From the NCBI GenBank assembly GCA_022925895.1, contig JAKSYS010000045.1, forward strand, positions 1 to 64,000: a stretch of 64,000 nucleotides of DNA. Direction: 5' to 3'. Under the pieces are notes generated by a model that saw only the letters and a list, made by a program, of their open reading frames with translations, searched no databases and was not told the origin of the DNA. A program made the position numbers and the translations under genes. Position 1 is the first letter of the stretch. The number at the start of each line of letters is the position of its first letter. This document shows, one piece after another, positions 22,248 to 30,301 of this stretch. The DNA comes from Fragilaria crotonensis (taxonomy: Eukaryota; Bacillariophyta; Fragilariophyceae; Fragilariales; Fragilariaceae).

Positions 22248-24385
22248 GTTAATGGGGTACCTGCGATGCAGTCCATGGGAGCGAATACTTCCGGCTTGGG
22301 AACATTCGCGCGTCGTGTGACCTTGCGATTGTGTTGCTTGAGAGCACGACGATGGCGGCGAGAAGGTAGCTCCTTAGGATCAGGCTCAGGCGATGTTGAG
22401 CTGGGCTTAGGAAGCCAGAACAGTACGACCGTAGCCAGTAGTGCCCAAAGCAATGGAGCAATGAGCGCCTCCTGGTGAGCCTCCAAAAATTGCGAGACGT
22501 GCGGGCGAACGACCATGACATGCGCTCGAAGGATTGCCATGACTTGGCTCCAATCGACGGCGTTAAAATGCGCCATGGCGAGTTGAATAATTTCCAGCGT
22601 GGAGGTCCACATAGTTTTTGCAAACGGGACTGAAAATATTGCCATCACGTAAGTGAGCAGTAGAACGAGTACGGGGAGGATCCGGGTCACCATGGTGCGC
22701 AGGATAAAGAGCGCGTCAGTCACACTTGGGACGACCTCAATTTCCGTGGTCCACACCGATGGATCGAAGGCAAGGGAGACATTGTTGATTGCAGAACCAA
22801 CACCTTGAGGGCCCTCAGAGCTCTTCTTGACGCCAGTATGCGTTGCCGTTGCGTGGGTGGTGGTCCAACGCTTGCAGCTTGCGCACCAGTTGAAAGCCTT
22901 TCCGTTGGCTTGCTTGACTTGAGGTGCTCCAGATGGAGGAGGAGTAGACTTCCAGGACTTGACATCCTTTGGTCTTTCATTGCCATTCCCATTCCTGCCC
23001 TTGCCCTTGTTGTTCTCTGGGCATTCGCGCGACCAGTGTCCAGGCTTGTTGCACTTGTGACAGACTCCTTTCTTGGCAAGTCCAGCACCATTGTTGGAGG
23101 CCTTGGACTGGATGAGGTTGAGTACCTCAGCTCTGGTGATTGGAGTTGCCATGTTTCCGAATGCAGCTGGTGGAGCCTTGGAGTCGCGAGTGTGACGTGC
23201 AGGCGGCCACTCCTTCCTGTCAAAGAGCGTCCTGTAGGCATCCTCTGCGTGAGCGCAGATGTCCTTGTAGGTCAGCTTGTTGACTTGCATGTGAAGGTTG
23301 GCAGCTTCCTTGTCCTTGAATCCAATGTCCAACAAGGCTTGCTCCAACTTCTGCTTGACAGATCGCAAAGGAAAGCGGAAGTCCTCGTTGCCAGAACCAC
23401 CAGCCAAAAGAAAGATCTTGAGCATGGCCAGAGTGAGGTTGTGGTCATACTGGCCAGCAGTCGTCAACTCATTTGCATCCTTGCGAAAGTGAGCTGCCAA
23501 TTGTTCAAGGTTCTCTCCAGAGTACTGACTTGGGAGCCTGGCCTTGATGATGGCCTTGAGATCTTCAAACCTCTCAATGGAGGTGGACTGGATTGACTTG
23601 AGGAACTGGAGCCACACAACTGGGAAGGAGTCAGAATCATCCAACCTCTCAGTTACCTTGTTGCTGAGCTCAGTGGAGAGTGAAGCAAGCAAATAGGTCC
23701 TAGCTGCCATGTCGTTGGTCCTGTCATACTTGTCGTAGCGTTGAACTTGAGCTTCCGCCAACAACTTTGCTGACTGGACCGTGTACCTGGCGTGAGCCTT
23801 GATAACGTTAGTCATCTTGGCGTCGTCAGTTGGGTCCCTGAGGTAAGCAATGGAGTCCATCCCGGTGTCCTTGAGATGATCCCAGACAACATTCTGGAAG
23901 CTGATCAAATCATCACTTGGCTTGAAGGAGATCTTGTGCCCAGTTCTCCTGAAGTTGTAGCCCTTCTGGGCTGCAGAAACATAGACAGGGCGGAGCTGGT
24001 TGGGAGAGGTGTGCTCTAGGAGAGCAATGGAGCCATCCAAACCTGTCCAGGTGTAGTTGGGCTTTCCACCTGTCCAAGCAGACCATTCATCCTTGGTCAC
24101 CAAAGTGATTCCCCCAATGAGGGGAACAGGAGGCTTGGAGCTTGAAGGAGCTGGGAGCTCCACTGGGGCAGTCATTGGAGTTGGGAACTCCAAGACAGAC
24201 TCTTCATCAGTAGCAAGAGTCCTGGCTTGAGCGATTGCCTCGGTGAGGCGAACGTCGACAGGATCGGTGATCTCGAATCCTTCTGGATTGCCGCGGCCTT
24301 CCACAGCAGTCCCAAGGATTCCAACAACAGGTTCGTCTGGAAGATTCGTCGGGGACGTAGAGCCTTCAGATGGTGGAACCGACAT
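22175..24385 (-). CDS. Copia Gag with CCHC zinc knuckle and two membrane-like segments
   Basis: This is a 736-residue frame from the ATG at 24385. The middle has the retrotransposon Gag pattern (LYDKYDRTND near 23725, long helices) and, near residues 438-455, the CCHC knuckle CHKCNKPGHWSREC that packages RNA. After the knuckle come a Lys/Gly-rich linker and two strongly hydrophobic stretches at about residues 563-585 (ILPVLVLLLTYVMAIFSV) and 640-659 (LIAPLLWALLATVVLFWL), each long enough to cross a membrane. The region between them is helical, and a basic run RRHRRALKQ follows. Hydrophobic spans are not expected in a cytoplasmic capsid protein. The stop at 22175 is probably a consequence of a frame shift near 22230. 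Confidence 0.88.
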   Translation of the reverse strand: MSVPPSEGSTSPTNLPDEPVVGILGTAVEGRGNPEGFEITDPVDVRLTEAIAQARTLATDEESVLEFPTPMTAPVELPAPSSSKPPVPLIGGITLVTKDEWSAWTGGKPNYTWTGLDGSIALLEHTSPNQLRPVYVSAAQKGYNFRRTGHKISFKPSDDLISFQNVVWDHLKDTGMDSIAYLRDPTDDAKMTNVIKAHARYTVQSAKLLAEAQVQRYDKYDRTNDMAARTYLLASLSTELSNKVTERLDDSDSFPVVWLQFLKSIQSTSIERFEDLKAIIKARLPSQYSGENLEQLAAHFRKDANELTTAGQYDHNLTLAMLKIFLLAGGSGNEDFRFPLRSVKQKLEQALLDIGFKDKEAANLHMQVNKLTYKDICAHAEDAYRTLFDRKEWPPARHTRDSKAPPAAFGNMATPITRAEVLNLIQSKASNNGAGLAKKGVCHKCNKPGHWSRECPENNKGKGRNGNGNERPKDVKSWKSTPPPSGAPQVKQANGKAFNWCASCKRWTTTHATATHTGVKKSSEGPQGVGSAINNVSLAFDPSVWTTEIEVVPSVTDALFILRTMVTRILPVLVLLLTYVMAIFSVPFAKTMWTSTLEIIQLAMAHFNAVDWSQVMAILRAHVMVVRPHVSQFLEAHQEALIAPLLWALLATVVLFWLPKPSSTSPEPDPKELPSRRHRRALKQHNRKVTRRANVPKPEVFAPMDCIAGTPLTCDPWDATFGGMHQRWLNNSSKCS

Positions 24386-24616
24386 GATGATTGGAGTCTT
24401 GGCTTGGAAAGCAGATCTTCAATCACTCAACAGATTGCTGGCTGCGTACTCGAGTTGGCAGAGAGCAATGAATCAGCCTAGTCTTGGGAAGACGTGGGGC
24501 TGTCGCAGGATCGCCGGAGGAGACCTGCCTTGACGCGGAGCGTAACTTCCTTGGGAAAGGAACTTGAAACGAGCTTGCCGGAGAGGAAAGTGCGTTAGAG
24601 GGTAAGTCTTATTATT

Positions 24617-24628
24617 GGGCTCATAACC
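24617..24628 (-). other. Primer binding site matching the tRNA-Met anticodon arm
   Basis: Directly after the 5' LTR the minus strand reads ggttatgagccc. Its complement gggctcataacc is the anticodon stem-loop of a methionine tRNA, with the CAT anticodon in the middle. It is not a tRNA 3' end, so it fits half-tRNA priming as known for Drosophila copia. The match to this organism's tRNA could not be tested because no tRNA gene lies in the window. Confidence 0.7.
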
Positions 24629-25217
24629 AGTCGAAGTACACGGCGTGATCAAGGCTGCGTACTAGTTCGTAGAAATCCGGGTTCGGTCAAACGTAGAGTT
24701 TTTAATTCTAGTGTTGTTTAACTTATGAGCTTATTTCTAGGTTTCACTTTGAAGGAACCAATTCAATCCAGGACCGATTGAATCTTGCCGATCTACTTTC
24801 GCGAAGTTAGAGGGTTGTGGGAGTGAGCATTCAAAGCCTTCATCCCACTGATAAAGGCATTGAAATGTCAGGACCAACTCCGCCTTCACGAACGAATTGA
24901 CGGTCGCAACAACTGTTGCAACATGGCCAGACTTAGCCAACATGATGAGGGACACATGTTGGAAATTAGTTGGCACATGAAGGGGAAATTGCAGTTGAAT
25001 TACACTGGGTCAATGTGGACAAATTGTTGTTGTAGAAAAGGAGGTTATGAGGGCGGAAAGCAGTCCAGGACAACTGTAGTTTTCGTACTGGCGATTCGCC
25101 GTATACAGTTGGCGTGGGAATCTTCGTATCCAAAGCCGGATGGGACTCAGCTGGCGGGGACGAAATTGCAACGTCAATAACGGCACAATAACAGCTGTCA
25201 GCTGCTGTACCTTGACT
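24629..25217 (-). repeat. 5' LTR of the copia element
   Basis: This 589-bp repeat nearly matches 17134-17721, with about eight substitutions and one extra g in a g-run. As the 5' LTR of a minus-strand element it should carry the promoter. No defined TATA element stands out. It ends at the second copy of the ctact duplication (25218-25222). Confidence 0.93.
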
Positions 25218-25222
25218 CTACT

Positions 25223-25624
25223 AATGCGACATCTGGCCCTACTGGTACCGTACATGGCGTAAATGCGCGAACGACGATACTCCAGTGGTAGACTGCAGAC
25301 TGCTACAGTAATCGACAACGTGTTTGTCTATTCCATTCTCAATGCCAAGCATCCTCATGCCATATGCCATATGCACAATAAGCTTCGCTCATGAACAAGT
25401 TTCAAGATTGCAGTCTTTAACCAATGGAGTATTCCGAGAACAGAGATGCATAGTTCATCCTGTCAAAAACATTTACTAGTATAATATATCGAGAATGATT
25501 CAAGAGACTGTGTCTAGCCTTGATGGCCTGGTGTTATACCACATCCGCAGCGAATAGGGTACATTATTCACCTATCGAGAACAGAGTAGTAGCGCGTAGT
25601 ATGCAATGATAAAGACATGCGACT
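25223..25624. other. Intergenic spacer
   Basis: This is the flank between the retrotransposon and the metacaspase 3' end. I see no gene or element in it. Confidence 0.55.
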
Positions 25625-26748
25625 CTATCGGCATACCAAGCTGAAAAGGCTGTTGAGAAAGCCAAGAGACATGTTGGCTCCGCCGCCACCACCGCCGCTT
25701 CCACCTCCAGTTGAGACATTGTTCACGATTGTCAACACAATCTGAGCAACAGCTCCAGTTCCAAACACCTTTTTGATCAAATACTTGATCGCCATGGTCT
25801 TGAGTTGGTTGAGATTCGCATTTGGATTTTGACCCATTTCTTGCTGTTGTCCATCGGCCTTGAACGTATAAGGAAGGTCCAACACGGAACCCGAATGGCA
25901 ACAGTCCATGAGACACGTCAACGTCGATCCTTGCGGCATGCGTCCCACCAACTCGGAAAAGATAGTGTCATCTCGCATCTGACCTGCCGATTGATAGTCG
26001 ACAGGGATCAAGGTTTCATCGTATCCATCATTCTCGTCATTGTTCTCATCAGCAATTCGACCACCATGGCCGGAATAATGAAAAAAGGCACAGTCCCCAC
26101 TTTCAGTGGACGACACCAGATTCCGAAAAGCGGCAATCATATTGGCGTACGTTGGTGATTGATGTTGACCATCATCCTGCGTTGTAGAAAGCAGAACTAC
26201 GTGTGAGGTGATGATGCTGATGGTTACTGCAGTACAATGACACATCGTGCGTTCACACCTACCATCAAAACAATGACGTTGGACTCGGAAAATCCCTGAG
26301 CGTTGACGAGATAGTCTTTGATATTTCCAACGTCATTGTGACATCCCGACAATTGACCTTGCTGTCCAACGTAGTTGATTCCAATCAAGAGAGCTCGCTT
26401 GGTTCCAGTGCAACCCTTGGGAACAATCTGAAAACTTTCGTTCACATCCATTTTCCTCGACGCACTGAGCTGAGGAATCTGGGTGTAACTGCCTTGACCC
26501 AGAATTTGCCGCATTCTCGTCAAAACTTGAACGAACGACAAGTTTTCATCATTCTTGTGGTGTTCGTTGTAGAGGACCTTGAGCAGTGCCGATGTACATG
26601 CGCCACCAGATCGACCTGCAGGATCGGGAAGCTGAAACTCTGAAACGTTGGAAACATCTGCGGATGTCTGTGCATCCTGACACCCAGAAATCATGCGCAC
26701 ATCGGCGGGGATCAATTCGGCCGCGTTACCTTCAAAATCTCCCGACAT
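25625..26748 (-). CDS. Type III metacaspase (p10 before p20), two exons
   Basis: Metacaspases are Arg/Lys-specific cysteine proteases of clan CD, often Ca-dependent and tied to stress and cell death. Exon 1 is 26748-26263 and exon 2 is 26176-25625, with an 86-bp intron (gtaggt...cgcag); the join is in phase and gives 345 residues. Unusually, the small-subunit p10 motifs come first: MISGCQDAQTSADVS near 26690, then FVQVLTRMRQILGQGSY and IPQLSAS. The p20 half follows, with KRALLIGINYVGQQGQLSGC near 26390, the catalytic His in HYSGHGG near 26070 and the catalytic Cys in MDCCHSGS near 25905. This order defines type III, known from algae with secondary plastids. The C-terminus has a Gly-rich run. 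The frame is clean and both catalytic residues are present, so the enzyme should be active. Confidence 0.93.
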
Positions 26749-27163
26749 CGTTATTGCAATCTGAGAAAAAGTGAGACTGTGATTGTCTGGAAAAGTGACA
26801 CTTTCAGCGATGAACTATACAACTATACAGTGTGTATCAGACTGGACATAACCTGTGTACATGTGGCTGGTAGGTGGGGAAACTGCGTCTACAGTCTACA
26901 GTGATTGCCCGCCGATCACGACTACGTATGCGCCCATACCAGTATTCATACCTCAGTACTGTCGTACAATACTCGAGTTTACAGTAGTGAGGTATTCGTA
27001 CTCCGCGTACGACGGTACGTTTAGAATGAACTGTAGCGTACGTAGGTCGTTACCTGGTACACTGTACAGATTTTGCGTTACAGTACCAGTCTACAAGTAG
27101 TGGCATAAAAAATTACAGAATCGAGAAGAAGGTAAATATCAACTGTTCGAGGAGGATTGATGA
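26749..27163. other. Intergenic spacer, GTAC-rich
   Basis: This holds the metacaspase upstream region and the YkgJ 3' flank. The interval 26935-27095 is dense in GTAC words. No gene is supported. Confidence 0.55.
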
Positions 27164-27994
27164 CTACTCGGAGACCTCTCTACTAGTAGGGTTAAGAACT
27201 GGTTGCATTCCAGTGAGATTCTGGGGAAACCTTCGTTCTTCCCACTCATAGGCCTCTAGCTTCAAGTGTGCCTCCTCAATCAAAGTTCCAGTTGTGTCGC
27301 TGTTGCTATCATCGCCAATGTATTGCATACCTTCGCATCCACCAGCGTCCGGAGTCCAATAAGGACCGTTAACATCCTCGTCTGTAGATCGTACTTCATC
27401 GTCCCATGCGGCTTCGCTTTCCATAATGTTGGGCCAAAAGGGATACGTCGAACACTGAACAGGTCTTGCCTCATAAATTCGACATTGTTTGTCTTCCAAA
27501 AAGACACATGCTGCTCCAGTCGGATCATTTTTGATTTGGATCCATACTTCATTATCATCACCAGAAAGTGTATGCGAGGCATATTGATGGATGAATGCTT
27601 CTGTGGACATTTTCAAAAATCGTGCTGCCTGGATTGTTTCCGTGGGGGACATCCACACACTTCCCTTGGTTTTGCAACATTTTCCACACATGGTACAGCT
27701 AAAGGGTAGTGACGACAAGGATGACCACCATTTATTTTGAGGAAGAGGTGGCTGCAACGCTCGGGCGTACGCATCATTGTCCGAAACAGAACTATTAACA
27801 TTGTCATTATCATCATTATGAGGTGACAGCATATCCTCCGACGATTGCTGCTTCTTCGGCGGGTGGCTGTGAAATCTCACGATTGCTCGAGACCAGACAT
27901 GTTGATGTCGATTCCGAGGAATGGAAAAGGCAAGTGATGAAACGGAACAGTAGTTGACGGCAACAGCAATCAATTGAATCGTTGTCCTTCCCAT
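27164..27994 (-). CDS. YkgJ-family Cys-cluster protein, probably plastid-targeted
   Basis: I chose the ATG at 27994 because it starts a signal-peptide-like sequence (MGRTTIQLIAVAVNYCSVSS) followed by LAFSIP, an ASAF-like motif that in diatoms marks import into the plastid. The frame is also open upstream to 28090. The mature part carries the CxxCxxxCC-type cluster CTMCGKCC near 27680 and the second cluster CRIYEARPVQCSTYPFWP near 27460. These two together are the signature of the YkgJ (UPF0153) family, proposed to chelate zinc or iron. The protein is 276 residues from this start. The exact function of the family is unknown. The C-terminal 60 residues are acidic with an extra GGCEGM. The frame is clean. 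Location is inference from the presequence. Confidence 0.82.
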   Translation of the reverse strand: MGRTTIQLIAVAVNYCSVSSLAFSIPRNRHQHVWSRAIVRFHSHPPKKQQSSEDMLSPHNDDNDNVNSSVSDNDAYARALQPPLPQNKWWSSLSSLPFSCTMCGKCCKTKGSVWMSPTETIQAARFLKMSTEAFIHQYASHTLSGDDNEVWIQIKNDPTGAACVFLEDKQCRIYEARPVQCSTYPFWPNIMESEAAWDDEVRSTDEDVNGPYWTPDAGGCEGMQYIGDDSNSDTTGTLIEEAHLKLEAYEWEERRFPQNLTGMQPVLNPTSREVSE

Positions 27995-28893
27995 ACTCAA
28001 CGAACAAGAGTTACAGAAGGTGTGGCCATGATTGGATGGCACTTGGTGGCGCAAACGTATGTACTGTCGCTTCGCGTACGTACTGTACATTATACGTCAC
28101 TGAAGATTTGTGGTTCCCCCACTGAACCAGTAGTGTACGTGTACTGTACTTGAGCAGATTCAGTGCTACAGTACATGTACTTTACATGGTGCAACATGTT
28201 TCCCCCCTAATCGGAATCCCCATTTTCTACTCTAATGTAGTACCAGGTTTCCATGAGAGATACTGTAGTGCTCCGTACTGTTCTCCAGTTTTTCGTGGGA
28301 AAAAGTTACGGAGGGAGGAAGACGCACCGTGTCGCCGATAGGACCACTCCAACGGATATTTCTTTTTCCGAGAAAAGCGTAGTCTATACTGGCGGATGCC
28401 GTATGTACAGTGTTTATTGAATTAGTCGTGCTGTATGTTAATGCTACATGCACATGAATGATGTAGGAAGGAATGTACCATATTACATAGGAGCACATAT
28501 CGGATGCCATATTCAAGTCTTTATTTTTATATTATGTACATACACACCTCACATCCATACATAGCTGTACTTCCTCCTACACTTCGCAATGCTGATCTAT
28601 CATCAGTCGCCTTGCCTTCAAACTTCAAACGCTGTCCTCAGTTCTCCGAGTGTCTTCGAGTGCTATTGTGTTTGTTGAACCATTTGCCTATCATACTTTC
28701 GACTGCACAGTGAGAAGCGGAGACGATTGTGATCGGATATCGGGCTGGATACTCAGGCAGATCTACTGGTGGGACTGAAGTCCTTGAAGTACTTGCTACA
28801 TCACAGTTTTTACGCTACACCGTTGTACTGCTTCGGTAGTCTATCAAGCTTGACCAGGACACGGACGTCTCGATCTCATCATAATCTCCAACG
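27995..28893. other. Intergenic spacer
   Basis: This is the shared upstream region of the YkgJ-like gene (leftward) and the Rab-like GTPase gene (rightward). GTAC words cluster at 28065-28180. I see no coding sequence. Confidence 0.5.
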
Positions 28894-30113
28894 ATGCCGC
28901 ACGTCGAATTGCCTCAGGCAGAGTTCAAGGTAATAAACCTGTTGTTTGGAGTAATGGTACTTGAGTACCACTTGACTGTTTGCTCGTATGATGCTGTGTT
29001 CGCATCTTGAGCTTTCGTGGTGACGAGTGTGTCGGTTGTGTCCCTGGCACTGTGTCAGTTGTACTTGGATTACGCTTGTGTTGATCATTGGACTCTACTG
29101 GAGTGCGGAGTAGTACCCCACTAACACTCCCCATTTCCTTGTTTGTAGATTGTCATGCTGGGTGACACTTCGACTGGAAAGACGAGTTTAGTCTTGAGAT
29201 TTGTCGAAGGATCGTACAGGGAAGAACGACCACCGACGACTGGAGCCTTTTTCATTACGAAACGACTGCTTGTGGACAGCATTCTTTGCAAGATATCCAT
29301 TTGGGATACAGCAGGTCAGCCACAATTCCGTCCTCTGGCCAAAATGTATTACTCCCACGCTGCCGCAGCCATTTTATGTTTTTCCTATTCCTCTCGTCAA
29401 TCCTGGCAAGTTACGAAATTTTGGTTGGAAGAATTGCATCGCAACGTTCCGGCCGGAAACATTGTCTTGTGTTTGTGTGCCTGTAAGAGTGACATTACCC
29501 CTCACGTGGTATCGCCCAAGGAAGTTCAGGAATTGGCCATGGCCAACGGTGCACTGCTCGTGGAAACATCGGCGGCCAAAAACTTGAATGTGACACAAGT
29601 CTTTACCAAAGTGTCGGAACGTGTCTTGCAATTTCAAAAGAAGGAACGAGAAACGGGCCTCGGGAAGATTCCGTAACTCCCGGGGCGACTGCCATGTTGG
29701 GACAAGATGGACAACAATCACTACCACCATCACAACAACAACAGAATCGTCAAGTAGCGACGACGACGACATCATCAACGACTTCTTCCGTAACAGCACC
29801 TGCAGTGGTTAATCGATATGGTGTTGTTGTTGTGGAGGAAGAAAAGAAAACGGATACTCAAAAATACAATATGGATTCTGCGAATCGTGAGGCTGCACCC
29901 AGCATGAGGACCGCTCCGTCGTCCCAACAACAAGAACAACATCTGCAGTATAAGTTTCAACACGAACAGCAGCAGCAGCAACACCTTCATCAAAAACATA
30001 AGCGACGAGACAAACGGACTCGAAGTTTACCCTCTGTGGATGAAGAGGTCAATGCACCTCAACCAGCAATGTGCGGTCTGATACCAGCAAATGCATCCTG
30101 CGTGATATCATAA
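28894..30113 (+). CDS. Rab-like small GTPase with Gln-rich tail and CaaX end, one frame shift
   Basis: Exon 1 (28894-28929) encodes MPHVELPQAEFK. It joins exon 2 at 29149 across a 219-bp intron (gtaata...tgtag). The GTPase domain has the P-loop GDTSTGKTS, the switch II motif WDTAGQPQFR and the late ETSAAKN motif, and is closest to Rab5-type GTPases of endosomal traffic. The guanine-specificity motif reads CKSD where NKxD is expected. The domain frame stops at 29674, but one base near 29650 shifts it into a frame running to 30113. That frame encodes a Gln/Thr-rich tail with a basic stretch (KHKRRDKRTR) and ends CVIS, a CaaX box for prenylation. A membrane GTPase needs such an end, so I take the shift as an error and the long form as real. 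As written the protein would stop without a lipid anchor. Confidence 0.78.
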
Positions 30114-30301
30114 GTGAGAACGCAATGTCGGCGCATGCGCACACGTCACAAAAAAGTGAATTCAACTGGTGAAAACCATTATACTATAAAGTAGTTCCAT
30201 CCTGTTAAGTGGACCTCGATTTTTGCCTAGCTACAGCCCATTATCGATGTTGAGCCTTCCTTGTGCGATGCCGTGCCATTTATGAACCCAACAAAACGAT
30301 G

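Larger units (their letters stand above)
17134..25217 (-). mobile_element. Ty1/copia LTR retrotransposon (diatom CoDi-like), minus strand, partly broken
   Basis: Two direct LTRs of 588 and 589 bp bound an 8.1-kb element flanked by the 5-bp duplication ctact (17129-17133 and 25218-25222). On the minus strand the order is Gag with a CCHC knuckle, aspartic protease (DSGA), integrase (HHCC plus DDE), reverse transcriptase (YVDD) and RNase H. Integrase before reverse transcriptase defines Ty1/copia. By eye the LTRs differ at about eight substitutions and one indel (about 1.4%), so the insertion is fairly young. Gag and the protease-integrase part are each open, but the gag-pol junction and the RT/RNase H part change frame several times, so this copy as written is not autonomous. 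Some shifts may be consensus errors, as in host genes nearby. Confidence 0.95.

Noticed and set aside
22805-23596. Long open frame on the + strand (263 residues) inside the copia gag
   Set aside because: It mirrors the Gag frame on the opposite strand, has no recognisable motif and no independent support.
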